Shown: one piece after another, positions 12,560 through 24,380 of the stretch
Position numbering within the stretch: the stretch's first letter is position 1
How the letters are laid out: every line of letters starts with the position of its first letter
From: Siphonodentalium dalli
Taxonomy: Eukaryota; Mollusca; Scaphopoda; Gadilida; Siphonodentaliidae
DNA length: 64,000 bases
Assembly (NCBI GenBank): GCA_032622095.1
Contig: CP136065.1
Location: 23,569,141-23,633,140 of the forward strand
Direction: 5' to 3'
The notes under the pieces: model-generated
Seen by the model: only the letters and a program-made list of their open reading frames with translations
What the model was told of the DNA's origin: nothing
Database searches by the model: none
Program-made: the position numbers and the translations under genes

Positions 12560-12949
12560 TTAACCCTTTACCCAACAGAAGGGCCCTGTGCCAATGCATT
12601 CTCTTATATATGCGAGTCGACCATAGGTCGCCTCGCATATATAAGAGAATGCACTGGCTTAACACATTAAAAATTATAAAATTGTTAAAGAATGTAAGAA
12701 AAAATGGTAAAAAAAGATCTTTTTTAGGCCAATGCATTCTCTTATATATGCGAGGCGACCTATGGTCGACTCGCATATATAAGAGAATGCATTGGCACAG
12801 GGCATAACTGTAACTATCACAATGTGGTCAAGGAGCCGGTTCCAATGATATCCATATTTGTATGGTTCTATTGAGACAGACCGAAGATATTTTAGGCTGT
12901 TGAAGCTTTATTTGGCCGGTTTTGGCCGGTTTGTTGGGTAAAGGGTTAA
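12560..12949 (-). mobile_element. TTAA-flanked hairpin MITE, copy B
   Basis: It is bounded by TTAA-CCCTTTACCCAACA and TTGTTGGGTAAAGGG-TTAA. Orientation is opposite to copy A: the short arm is first (12560-12590) and the long arm with GGCTGTTGAAGCTTTATTTGG is last. Both internal hairpins are complete (about 12590-12660 and 12728-12797) and very close to copy A in sequence, suggesting recent spread. Confidence 0.87.
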
Positions 12950-14016
12950 CCGTCTGATGTGGCTATTAAGCTTAAAGATCTAGTCACGTAGTATGTCGTC
13001 CTGATTTTGGAATTTACACGGATCGTTAAGTTACTAGTATCGGTTGTGATCCACAATTGTGTAAATTGGAGTTTAAATAATTGTTATCCCATTGCTTCCT
13101 CCTGTTATCAGGTCACTGGTTCGGTTCATAGATGGAACCACATTTTGCCATGTTGGCGTTACTGTGCTTGTAATTTCCTTCTGCCATTTTTCGCAGTCTG
13201 ATTTTTTTGCTCCTCATTCGTAGTACCAGGTTTCTATCAGGTTCAAGTAAAATGCGTGGCTTGTTTTGACAATCGATTTCCTTTATTTCAAAGACAACAT
13301 GTTTATATTAATTTTTCTTGCGAACTGCCGTTGTTCTAACATACTTTTTCTTATTTTTTTCTCGGCTGACATCGGTGACAATTCCATTGCCAGTCACGGT
13401 CGGAGCCGGTATAGCACGAAAATAGGTGAGGTGCTACCACTTAGTTGACACTCAGCGTCACAGGCACTATGACTCTAACTCTTTGGTGTAAGAATTATGT
13501 TACAGGAGTTAGTAAGATGTATATTCATCAGCATGTGACCAACCAGACGTGACCTTAGGTGCCGAAAAGAGTCCGCAGATATATTTTGTGGGAAACATGT
13601 CCTTTACAAATAATTCAAGTAATTCCAACATTTATTATATGCTAAGCTATCAAATAGTAGTATTTTTGCATCAGATGACAACCGTTATCCGTCGATATCT
13701 CACTCGCATCCATTCACGCTAAAATTAATAATGATTCGGTACTAGATGAGTTATAATCGCTATGACTGTGTTAAAAGTTTCTAAGTATTCAGTTTGAAAA
13801 AAATGTAATATGTGATCAATTAAATTTTGTGTGTGAAACATACTACGATATTAGCCTCTTTATCCCTCAACCAATCCGTCTGAAAAAAATGTAACTATGC
13901 TTACATGCTCATTACCATGGCCGTGCTTTCACTTCTTGGGTAAACAAATTTGCAATTTTTACTCTTCTTTCGAGTTGAGACATGGGCAAACTGAGCGGAG
14001 CATATAATAACAGAAC
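12950..14016. other. Unassigned intergenic DNA
   Basis: Short open frames only (up to 64 codons), with no domain. No repeat boundary recognised. Confidence 0.3.
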
Positions 14017-14152
14017 ATCTACAATTTTGGGTTGGATATGGTAATTATCTCATTCGCGATGACAAAAAATAAAATGAATTTCCACTCGTGGAAATAAATG
14101 TTTTTAGTCATCACTCCCATATAATTCCCATATCCAACCAAAATGTGTAGAT
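14017..14152. repeat. Long inverted repeat (foldback), 136 bp
   Basis: The left arm ATCTACAATTTTGGGTTGG and the right arm CCAACCAAAATGTGTAGAT are complementary. Pairing continues through GATATGG/CCATATC, GATGAC/GTCATC and down to TTTCCA/TGGAAA around CTCG. The arms carry about 15-20% mismatches, so it is old. No target duplication was recognised. Confidence 0.6.
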
Positions 14153-17139
14153 ATCCACTGTGTATGTCTCTAATCATAACCGACACACAAACGTTCGGTG
14201 GATATAATATAGAGCAAACCATGTCACCATCTGCCCTGACCCCAATCGGCGGACCGGCCGGTCGTAATATTTCTAAACACAATATATTCGATCCGTGCCA
14301 TAATTAATTGTCAAGATAATCTTATAAATAGCCAATAGCTGACAACGATCCCGAGAACATGTCGTTATTAAAAACAAAATCTGACGCCAGAGTCAAGTCC
14401 ATTACTGCACCTAATTATCCAAATATTCTTGACGATGGTTGGTGAAGGGGTGGCGTTTATAACAAGAAATACAGTTTAAGGGCATCCGTGACGTAAAGGA
14501 AATACAATATGGCCACAATTGGAACTGAAAGATACGACAGAATGAGAGCCTAAAAATGCATGCAAGCCATGGGTTTGGATTTATTAATATTCTGAGCAAG
14601 TGAAAATGGTCTAAATGCTACCAAAAAGTCAGAAAACACACTCGAACGTTAATGGTGTATAGCTCAACTCTATATTTCAGGGCAATGGAACTCTAAAAAG
14701 GGAAGTGAATAGATAAACAGTTTTTAAACTTTAAAACTAAATGTGATGCTGAGTTCAGAATAGCGAAGCCGAAATCCCACCTGAGCGCAAGGTTTCAGAG
14801 AATTGCGCGGCCATCATTGCCTTCATAATCAAGTTCTTGCCACGAAATTGAGGCGATGTAACTGTGTACTAAAACCGAATATATCTATACTATAAGTGAC
14901 TCGATTGGCAAAGGGAAGCTGCATAATATAAAAAAAAGGTATTGCGGAATATCTTGACAATATGAAAAGTAATGAGCGTGCCCTTAAAAGGTACTCAATC
15001 CGATTCGATGGTCTCCATATAATCAGATTCCAAAAACAACAAAAACGTTTTTAGAAATGGCGCTTCAGTTATCAGAATCGATTAATTGCCCAAAAATAAT
15101 GCTAACCACTGTCAACTATATATAGTATAAAATTGTCCGAAACGTGTTATTTATCAACATATTGTTCGACGAAATTTGGCCTTATTATCCACAGAAAGCC
15201 TCTTGATTTTAGAGTTATCCATCTGCATCCGCAATTTGGTCCGAGAACATCGGCTCGTCGACTGTTTACTGGGCCACTGTTAATTCTCGATGGTGGAAAA
15301 TAATATATTTCAAACATAGATAGCTAATAACTGTGAGCTTTGATAGGTGGGTTCCTTGACTCGAATCAAATATTTTTAACCGTGTTTATACATCTAGGAT
15401 ACAAACCTTTTTCCGATTGTTGCGCTCGCAAATATATTCGACATAAAGTTAAGCAAAGAACAATATACATGTAATACAACTTTACTAGAATGTTAGCGTA
15501 AGATATATATTTTTTGTTCAATAGGTTACGATATTTCAAGTTATAACTTGGGACTATTTTTTTACTGGGATTACGACATGCATCACATTGATAGACAGAG
15601 CAAACAATGTGAGGAAAAATACGAAAAAGGTATCAAAACTCGATTATGCTTTCATCATTTTATAGTATGTAAATTAGCCGGCAATTACTTATAATTTAGA
15701 CATTCCTGTATTTATTAGTACTTTTTGGCTTGTTTTGGAGAAATAATCGAAAATAGAGTGGCACTATATGACAGGCTATTGCTCTATTGAAATGCAGTGA
15801 AATTGGCTCAGTTCATCTGGATTAGTCTTCTTTGCTGTTGAATCACGTGCTTTTTGTCAATATTGATATTGTGGATCATTTGACCAAGGATGTGTTACTA
15901 CAATAGTGGAAAGTGTGCTTACTTTGATTTCTATAATTATAAATCTGGTTGATGTTTCTTGAAATAATTTGCTACTGATGTACCAGTAATTCATTTTGAT
16001 ATATCCGTTTTTGTTGGAGTTATCATTTAGTATTAACTGGTATTGTGATGCCAAGTTGTGTTTGTTACGTTTGTTTTTAATCTCGAACAAAAATCTGCAA
16101 CGTGTTGAACAGCAACTCACAAAGTTCTACCAATGAGGGATGGCAATTTAAAATTGAAACCTGTGGGAATTAGTGATAATAAAGGGAGATATTAGAAGAA
16201 ACAAAGTGAAGGAAAAATGATAAACTAATTCTTTGGAATCACCAGTTTGTTAGAACAACTGAGGGGTGTTACGAGTTTCTGAAAGATAACATTTGTGAAT
16301 ATTTTAGAAAGAAACAGGGGTCGTGTTGCTTTATCCATATGGTCTGATATTTACGACTTGATTGATAAAGATTCAGACATTATTGTTGATTCGCACGAAG
16401 AAAGGCTTGCAACTACTAAATTCTTCTTTAAGATATAATATATAAGCTTATTTATTAATATTTTATCTTCAAATTATTTGCTGGACTTTAACTTTCCTAC
16501 TTCTTCATTATTCAGCTGCATCACATTTGCTTTGGCTCCTCCGTTGCTTTATCTGGATAAATTCGAGTAATGTCTTGGACTATCCTTTATCTCAGATATT
16601 GTTGGGCCATCATTATAGTTGCCTGTATGTTATATTTTCCCTGAGCGATTAGCGGAGTAAGAATTCGCTTGCTTGGTACTGTCACTTAGTGCAAGTTGTT
16701 TCACAAAATTATTTCCTGTGTATTTTTGTTGTATTGGTTCTAATAATGGTTTGGTCGAATTAAGATAAAAGACTATTTCTCCTTGTCGGTCTCGGCTGTA
16801 TTTGAGCTTACCATTTAATAGTTAAGTGATGATATTTAATCGTGCGGGGTGTTCACCGTTATAGGAGGGTAGCAACAGGTTTGTGTTATTCCTGAATATA
16901 GGCTGATAAATGTCGCAAACCTACAACTTCATGTGCAGAGGTCACAAATCATATTGCACATCATATCGTAGCGCATCCAATTATAGAAGATTCAGATAAA
17001 GATGTTCCATCTGTTGGAAAGAGTAACACCTATGGCGTTGGCATCAGTGTCCTCTGGTGAGTGCCGCCGTGGTGTTCGAAAGAGTGTTACTTTTAACACC
17101 AGTAAGAAATTGATTCTAAGTACTACCAATACATGGTTG
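14153..17139. other. Mostly unassigned; may hold the upstream part of the transposase relic
   Basis: No clear gene. About 48 codons are open on the plus strand at about 16290-16440 (contains GRVALSIWSDIYDLIDKD), unrecognised. The stretch 16980-17140 is adjacent to, and may belong to, the Mutator-like relic that becomes recognisable at 17141. The remainder is AT-rich with no boundary seen. Confidence 0.3.
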
Positions 17140-17140
17140 T

Positions 17141-17455
17141 GATATAAACCTGCGTGCTGTTTGGGGTAGCATGGTTACAGGAAGTGGATCTGATCAATTG
17201 GATGAGTTATCAACTACTTTAGAGCTCCCTCAAGTGAACCAAACTGCATCTACTGATAATGTGCATGCAATTGGTAAAATGTAAGATGCTAAAAGATGAG
17301 GACATGGAAGCAGGCGGAATAGAAGAGAACTGATTAGCCATTGAAAGAAATGATTGTGTCTGTCATAACAGTCATAGTTGATGGCGGGTGGTCCAAAGGA
17401 ACACACAAACATTCTTACAACGCTCGTGCGAAAATTATAACTTAAAGGCACGAGC
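17141..17455 (+). pseudogene. Mutator-like (MULE) transposase fragment, frameshifted
   Basis: The frame at 17141 reads DINLRAVWGSMVTGSG...QLDELSTTLELP, matching the N-terminal block of animal Mutator-like transposase proteins (d-N-x-x-A-V-x-G-x-M-x-x-G-x-G...E-L). It stops near 17281. A second frame (near 17290-17340) reads DEDMEAGGIEEN-stop-LAIERND. A third, about 17360-17455, reads ITVIVDGGWSKGTHKHSYNARA, whose DGGWSKRxHKHSYNA block is a hallmark of this family and holds a conserved Asp of the transposase core. Three frames and two stops show it is dead. A possible continuation at about 17975-18040 (LPHQHHSNSAGLPNIIAE) lies beyond an inserted repeat. The rest of the catalytic domain is missing. 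Confidence 0.7.
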
Positions 17456-18171
17456 GGCGTTCGTTGCAGAAATATTTATATTTGTTCAAATCGCCATCAA
17501 CAGAAGGAACACCAAAATATATACAGTTCCGCTCATATGCTAAACATAACCAGCGCGTATATAGTATATTGTCGTCAAGACGTACGCTAGTGTACTTAAA
17601 CAAGATACTGGTCGTGTTACAGATGTTGTGGTTCTGTTTACATAACGAAGCGCAATTCTATTGGTTAATCGCATAAAAATGATATAAACGCTCTTTATTA
17701 TTTCCATATCAGGAAAACAGTAACAAATAACGCTCTTTATGTTTACCATATCTGGATCAAAACAAAAGCCAGGAAAAGTAACTTTTTTTGCTTTTGTTGA
17801 CAATAACATACCGTTTATGCCATATTTGTGATTGGCATAAGAACAAAGTCTGTCTATATGTTTTCTATTCCTTCTGTTTATGGCGGTTTTTGACGGAGAT
17901 GAAAATTTTAACAGCATACCCACCGCCAACGCCGCCCGTATCTTTAAGAACAAATAACGGTACTTTTTTTCGTAACGGCATCAGTTTGCCCCACCAACAT
18001 CATAGCAATTCAGCAGGACTCCCCAACATCATAGCAGAATAGCAATGCCACTTGACCGGGGGTGATACTGACATATCAGATAATTCGACTAGTTGACATG
18101 TCCAGTAATTGCATCTTTGAACTTTCTTACAGCACAGTGATATATGGAGTGATGACAAAGTAGCTGTTAAA
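17456..18171. other. Dispersed repeat inside or after the MULE relic, then array lead-in
   Basis: About 17825-17945 (GATTGGCATAAGAACAAA, CTGTTTATGGCGGTTTT, TTTTAACAGCATACCCACCGC) has a diverged copy at about 49829-49943. The left part shares TTTACATAAC near 17638 with 49780. The end of the stretch (18110-18132) is a pyrimidine-rich tract ending ACTTTCTTACAG, a good splice-acceptor match, directly before the satellite. Confidence 0.5.
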
Positions 18172-21100
18172 GAAAAATATCATTCACTGGGCGTAAGATC
18201 CGCCATGAATGGATTATTGATGAACATACTGGTGTGTATAAAGTCTACCATTCTTCTGGGCGTAAGATCCGCCATGAATGGATTCATGATGAACATACTG
18301 GTGTGTATAAAGTCTACCTTTCACTGGGCGTAAGATCCGCCATGAATGGATTCTTGATGAACATACTGGTGTGTATAAAGTCTACCATTATTCTGGGCGT
18401 AAGATCCGCCATGAATGGATTCTTGATGAACATACTGGTGTGTATAAATTATACCATTCTTCTGGGCGTAAGATCGGCCATGAATGGATTATTGATGAAC
18501 ATACTGGTGTGTATAAAGTCTACCATTCACTGGGCGTAAGATCCGCCATGAATGGATTCTTGATGAACATACTGGTGTGTATAAAGTCTACCATTCTTCT
18601 GGGCGTGAGATCCGCCATGAATGGATTCTTGATGAACATACTGGTGTGTATAAAGTCTACCATTCACTGGACGTAAGATCCGCCATGAATGGATTCTTGA
18701 TGAACATACTGGTGTGTATAAAGTCTACCATTCACTGGACGTAAGATCCGCCATGAATGGATTCTTGATGAACATACTGGTGTGTATAAAGTCTACCATT
18801 CTTCTGGGCGTAAGATCCGCCATGAATGGATTCTTGATGAACATACTGGTGTGTATAAAGTCTACCATTCTTCTTGGCGTAAGATCCGCCATGAATGGAT
18901 TCTTGATGAACATACTGGTGTGTATAAAGTCTACCATTCTTCTGGGCGTGAGATCCGCCATGAATGGATTCTTGATGAACATACTGGTGTGTATAAAGTC
19001 TACCATTCTTCTGGGCGTACGATCCGCCATGAATGGATTCTTGATGAACATACTGGTATGTATAAAGTCTACAATTATTCTGGGCGTAATATCCGCCATG
19101 AATGGTTTCTTGATGAACATACTGGTGTGTATAAAGTCTACCATTCTTCTGGGCGTAAGATCTGCCATGAATGGATTCTTGATGAACATACTGGTGTGTA
19201 TAAAGTCTACCATTCTTCTGGGCGTACGATCCGCCATGAATGGATTCTTGATGAACATACTGGTGTGTATAAAGTCTACCATTCTTCTGGGCGTAAGATC
19301 CGCCATGAATGGATTCTTGATGAACATACTGGTGTGTATAAAGTCTACCATTCACTGGGCGTAAGATCCGCCATGAATGGATTCTTGATGAACATACTGG
19401 TATGTATAAAGTCTACCATTCACTGGGCGTAAGATCCGCCATGAATGAGTTCTTGATGAACATACTGGTGTGTATAAAGTCTACCATTGACTGGGCGTAA
19501 GATCCGCCATGAATGGATTCTTGATGAACACACTGGTGTGTATAAAGTCTACCATTCTTCTGGGCGTAAGATCCGCCATGAATGGATTCTTTATGAACAT
19601 ACTGGTGTGTATAAAGTCTACCATTCTTCTGGGCGTAATATCCGCCATGAATGGTTTCTTGATGAACATACTGGTGTGTATAAAGTCTACCATTATTCTG
19701 GGCGTAAGATCCGCCATGAATGGATTCTTGATGAACATACTGGTGTGTATAAATTATACCATTCTTCTGGGCGTAAGATCGGCCATGAATGGATTATTGA
19801 TGAACATACTGGTGTGTATAAAGTCTACCTTTCACTGGGCGTAAGATCCGCCATGAATGGATTCTTGATGAACATACTGGTATGTATAAAGTCTACCATT
19901 CACTGGGCGTAAGATCCGCCATGAATGGATTCTTGATGAACATACTGGTGTGTATAAAGTCTACCATTGACTGGGCGTAAGATCCGCCATGAATGGATTC
20001 TTGATGAACATACTGGTGTGTATAAAGTCTACCATTCACTGGACGTAAGATCCGCCATGAATGGATTCTTGATGAACATACTGGTGTGTATAAAGTCTAC
20101 CATTCACTGGACGTAAGATCCGCCATGAATGGATTATTGATGAACATACTGGTGTGTATAAAGTCTACCATTCACTGGACGTAAGATCCGCCATGAATGG
20201 ATTCTTGATGAACATACTGGTGTGTATAAAGTCTACCATTCACTGGACGTAAGATCCGCCATGAATGGATTCTTGATGAACATACTGGTGTGTATAAAGT
20301 CTACCATTGACTGGGCGTAAGATCCGCCATGAATGGATTCTTGATGAACATACTGGTGTGTATAAAGTCTACCATTCTTCTGGGCGTAAGATCCGCCATG
20401 AATGGATTCTTGATGAACATACTGGTGTGTATAAAGTCTACCATTCACTGGACGTAAGATCCGCCATGAATGGATTCTTGATGAACATACTGGTGTGTAT
20501 AAAGTCTACCATTCACTGGACGTAAGATCCGCCATGAATGGATTCTTGATGAACATACTGGTGTGTATAAAGTCTACCATTCACTGGGCGTAAGATCCGC
20601 CATGAATGGATTCTTGATGAACATACTGGTGTGTATAAAGTCTACCATTCTTCTGGGCGTGAGATCCGCCATGAATGGATTCTTGATGAACATACTGGTG
20701 TGTATAAAGTCTACCATTCTTCTGGGCGTACGATCCGCCATGAATGGATTCTTGATGAACATACTGGTATGTATAAAGTCTACAATTATTCTGGGCGTAA
20801 TATCCGCCATGAATGGTTTCTTGATGAACATACTGGTGTGTATAAAGTCTACCATTCTTCTGGGCGTAAGATCTGCCATGAATGGATTCTTGATGAACAT
20901 ACTGGTGTGTATAAAGTCTACCATTCTTCTGGGCGTACGATCCGCCATGAATGGATTCTTGATGAACATACTGGTGTGTATAAAGTCTACCATTCTTCTG
21001 GGCGTAAGATCCGCCATGAATGGATTCTTGATGAACATACTGGTGTGTATAAAGTCTACCATTCACTGGGCGTAAGATCCGCCATGAATGGATTCTTGAT

Positions 21101-22504
21101 GAACATACTGGTGTGTATAAAGTCTACCATTCACTGGGCGTAAGATCCGCCATGAATGGATTCTTGATGAACATTCTGGTGTGTATAAAGTCTACCATTC
21201 ACTGGGCGTAAGATCTGCCATGAATGGATTCATGATGAACATACTGGTGTGTATAAAGTCTACCATTCACTGGGCGTAAGATCCGCCATGAATGGATTCT
21301 TGATGAACATACTGGTGTGTATAAAGTCTACCATTCTTCTGGTCGTAAGATCCGCCATGAATGGATTCTTGATGAACATACTGGTGTGTATAAAGTCTAC
21401 CATTCACTGGGCGTAAGATCCGCCATGAATGGATTCTTGATGAACATACTGGTGTGTATAAAGTCTACCATTCACTGGGCGTAAGATCCGCCATGAATGG
21501 ATTCTTGATGAACATTCTGGTGTGTATAAAGTCTACCATTCTTCTGGGCGTAAGATCCGTCATGAATGGATTCTTGATGAACATACTGGTGTGTATAAAG
21601 TCTACCATTCACTGGGCGTAAGATCTGCCATGAATGGATTCATGATGAACATACTGGTGTGTATAAAGTCTACCATTCACTGGGCGTAAGATCCGCCATG
21701 AATGGATTCTTGATGAACATACTGGTGTGTATAAAGTCTACCATTCTTCTGGTCGTAAGATCCGCCATGAATGGATTCTTGATGAACATACTGGTGTGTA
21801 TAAAGTCTACCATTCACTGGGCGTAAGATCCGCCATGAATGGATTCTTGATGAACATACTGGTGTGTATAAAGTCTACCATTCTTCTGGGCGTAAGATCC
21901 GCCATGAATGGATTCTTGATGAACATACTGGTGTGTATAAAGTCTACCATTCACTGGGCGTAAGATCCGCCATGAATGGATTCTTGATGAACATACTGGT
22001 GTGTATAAAGTCTACCATTCTTCTGGGCGTAACATCCGCCATGAATGGATTCTTGATGAACATACTGGTGTGTATAAAGTCTACCATTCTTCTGGGCGTA
22101 AGATCCGCCATGAATGGATTCTTGATGAACATACTGGTGTGTATAAAGTCTACCATTCTTCTGGGCGTAAGATCCGCCACGAATGGATTCTTGATGAACA
22201 TACTGGTGTGTATAAAGTCTACCATTCACTGGGCGTAAGATCCGCCATGAATGGATTATTGATGAACATACTGGTGTGTATAAAGTCTACCATTCTTCTG
22301 GGCGTAAGATCCGCCATGAATGGATTATTGATGAACATACTGGTGTGTATAAAGTCTACCATTCTTCTGGGCGTAAGATCCGCCATGAATGGATTATTGA
22401 TGAACATACTGGTGTGTATAAAGTCTACCATTCACTGGGCGTAAGATCCGCCATGAATGGATTCTTGATGAACATACTGGTGTGTATAAAGTCTACCATT
22501 CTTC
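18172..22504. repeat. Satellite/minisatellite, 68 and 69 bp units, about 63 copies
   Basis: The unit runs GGGCGTAAGATCCGCCATG...GGATTCTTGATGAACATAC...GTATAAAGTCTACCATT and comes in two lengths. The 69 bp form joins to the next with ATTCTTCTGGG; the 68 bp form joins with ATTCACTGG. In one frame the 69 bp unit is 23 codons with no stop, while each 68 bp unit creates IHWA-stop and shifts the other frame. This explains overlapping open frames of up to 216 codons on the plus strand and up to 208 on the minus strand. Higher-order copies are present: a block at about 18930-19355 recurs 1711 bp later (about 20641-21066), one at about 18382-18500 recurs 1305 bp later, and one near 21190-21390 recurs 410 bp later. 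Most variation between units changes codons in the longest frame, which argues against selection for protein. Confidence 0.95.
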
Positions 22505-22781
22505 TGCTGTACATGTGTAATTTATCAATTACATTTACTGTAATATACGTTAAAATTGGCCAAGACATTTATGTTACATCAAATGTTTTTATTGGCCCTA
22601 ATATCATCTCTACTTTGAGATCTCCAATTTACCCCAACTTGAAAATTGAAAAGAGTTCTGCCTACTTGATCATGTTTGTTAATTCATCTCGGCTGATATA
22701 TCAACCATAGCTTTAGTCCAATTTTATTGAATTTGTACAAAGGTTAGTTATTGATTACATTAACCTTTGGTATCATAGATG
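22505..22781. other. Array exit flank
   Basis: The array ends at TACCATTCTTCT followed by GCTGTACATG. One of the array frames stays open for about 68 further codons through this flank before stopping at about 22710, but no domain is recognised. Confidence 0.35.
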
Positions 22782-23177
22782 TTAACCCTTTACCCAAGAG
22801 AACGGCCCTGTGCCAATGCATTCTCTTATATATGCGAGTCGACCATATAAGAGAATGCATTGGCTTAACACATATTAAAATGATAAAATTGTCAAAGAAT
22901 GTAGAAAAACATTATAAAAATTGTTAAAAAATGTAAGTAAAATTGTTTTTAGGCCAATGCATTCTCTTATATATGCGAGGCGACCTATGATCGACTCGCA
23001 TATATAAGAGAATGCATTGGCACAGGGCATAACTGTAACCATCACAATGTGGTCAATGAACCAGTTCCAATTATATCCATATTTGTATGCGGGTGTTATT
23101 GAGACAGACCGAAGATATTTTAGGCTGTTGAAGCTTTATTTGGCCGTTTTTGGCCGTTTTGTTGGGTAAAGGGTTAA
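22782..23177 (-). mobile_element. TTAA-flanked hairpin MITE, copy C
   Basis: It is bounded by TTAA-CCCTTTACCCAAGA and TTGTTGGGTAAAGGG-TTAA, short arm first like copy B. The first hairpin (about 22812-22864) lacks its centre and most of one arm: GCGAGTCGACC joins directly to ATATAAGAG. The second hairpin (about 22953-23021) is complete. The long arm (23030-23177) matches copies A, B and D. Confidence 0.87.
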
Positions 23178-23284
23178 TACAGTAAACATTGAATTATGTG
23201 AGGCCAATTACGGATGTGTACGACATTTGTTGTTTGGCCACATTTCACCAGTTGTTTCTGACTTGTGACAAATTCGTCTTTCAG

Positions 23285-23450
23285 GTGAAAGAAAATGGTA
23301 TACTGGCGAATTGATAAACTAATATCTGGGCAAGAATATCAACATCAGGCAACATGCCAGGTGTCTTATGTCGGAAAACCTGATCCATGCGACATTGAAA
23401 ATTTGTTGACGGATTACGAGGAATGTCACCTGAAATGTTTGGACAACTAG
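23285..23450 (+). CDS. Candidate small exon with splice-like borders
   Basis: The segment is preceded by TTCGTCTTTCAG and followed by GTGAGT, with CTAG as its last bases, so both splice borders match consensus. Inside, an ATG at 23295 opens 51 codons (starts MVYWRIDKLISGQEY; five Cys) and the TAG at 23448-23450 sits exactly at the exon end. An in-frame TGA lies just upstream of the ATG, so either the ATG is a start or this is a non-coding exon. A second exon-like segment lies at 23849-23904. Function is unknown. Chance is a real alternative. Confidence 0.3.
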
Positions 23451-24380
23451 GTGAGTTTCAATAACCTTTATCTTAAAATATCTCCCAGTAGCTGTTGCAA
23501 ATAGGCTGTGCCAACACACACTTTGGTGACCCCCTACATTTGTATCATTAAGCATATTCTAGCATGGACATGTTTTTATTTATAGAATCTTTTTACCCAA
23601 ATTGTCATTTTCTACTCGAAGTCAAGTACAGCTGTTGTAAACTAGCGTTGATCTCTGAAATAAAATGAGGACAGTTCTGCCAGATCACCAGTATCAGAAT
23701 AAAGTATTCGTGCTGTTCAGGATTAATCAGTTAACTTTTGCTACATTTGTCTCTATATTTTGATAAATAGTTCATTCAGCAATGGTGGTTGTTTTATTTA
23801 CTTTTATGTTTGCACCATGCCCACTTCAAATCATGGATTTTCTTTCAGGAGCTATTTGTGGAAAACATATATGGCCCCTTGGTTCTATGGCCCCTTGATT
23901 CTAGGTGAGATATTGAAGCACATTGCTGTTGCATGATTGATGTCATTTGACATCAATAATATTTGAGTTACATGTATAATACCAGAACGGATGACCTTGC
24001 AACATATATATTTTATCTCAGGTGAGTTTAGTTAATCAATTATCACATTGCAACAGGTGAATTGTGTTGTATAACAACTATTCTCTTTGCTGTGAAAATG
24101 TAAAGTAATAACTTATAGTAGTTTTCTAGTTATTGTATTTTTACTGAGGTGGGGTGTTTATCAAAATCAGCCATCTTGGTTAGGGATGTCCTTGAAGCTG
24201 CGAACGGAATTTTGGCACTTTTATAAAAACCATTGACTGGTCTACAGTATATATTGGCTTCCGATATTATCTGCTCTCGATAGTGATAATACAAGCAAAC
24301 GGAATTATCTATATCTAGTTCAATGTATTTCTAAGTCTCGTCACATAGATTTTGGGATAAAGTTAATCTTCCGCTGGCCA
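23451..24380 (+). other. Intron-like stretch with further splice-like sites
   Basis: A 56 bp segment (23849-23904) has TTTTCTTTCAG before it and CTAG|GTGAGA at its end. TTTATCTCAG|GTGAGT occurs near 24010-24026. The repeated CTAG|GTGAG ending matches that of the candidate exon upstream. Otherwise nothing is recognised. These could be parts of a spliced non-coding transcript, or chance. Confidence 0.25.

Noticed and set aside
12525-12807. Overlapping frames of about 85 codons on both strands (CILLYMRVDHRSPRIYKRMHW-like)
   Set aside because: They are translations of the MITE hairpin arms; the same peptide appears wherever the hairpin occurs (433, 37228, 44781, 55674).
18725-19432. Open frames of more than 200 codons in the satellite on both strands, as real genes
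   Set aside because: They follow from a 69 bp unit without stops, overlap on both strands, and end wherever a 68 bp unit occurs. Unit differences mostly change residues. The MORN-like reading is kept only as a testable idea.
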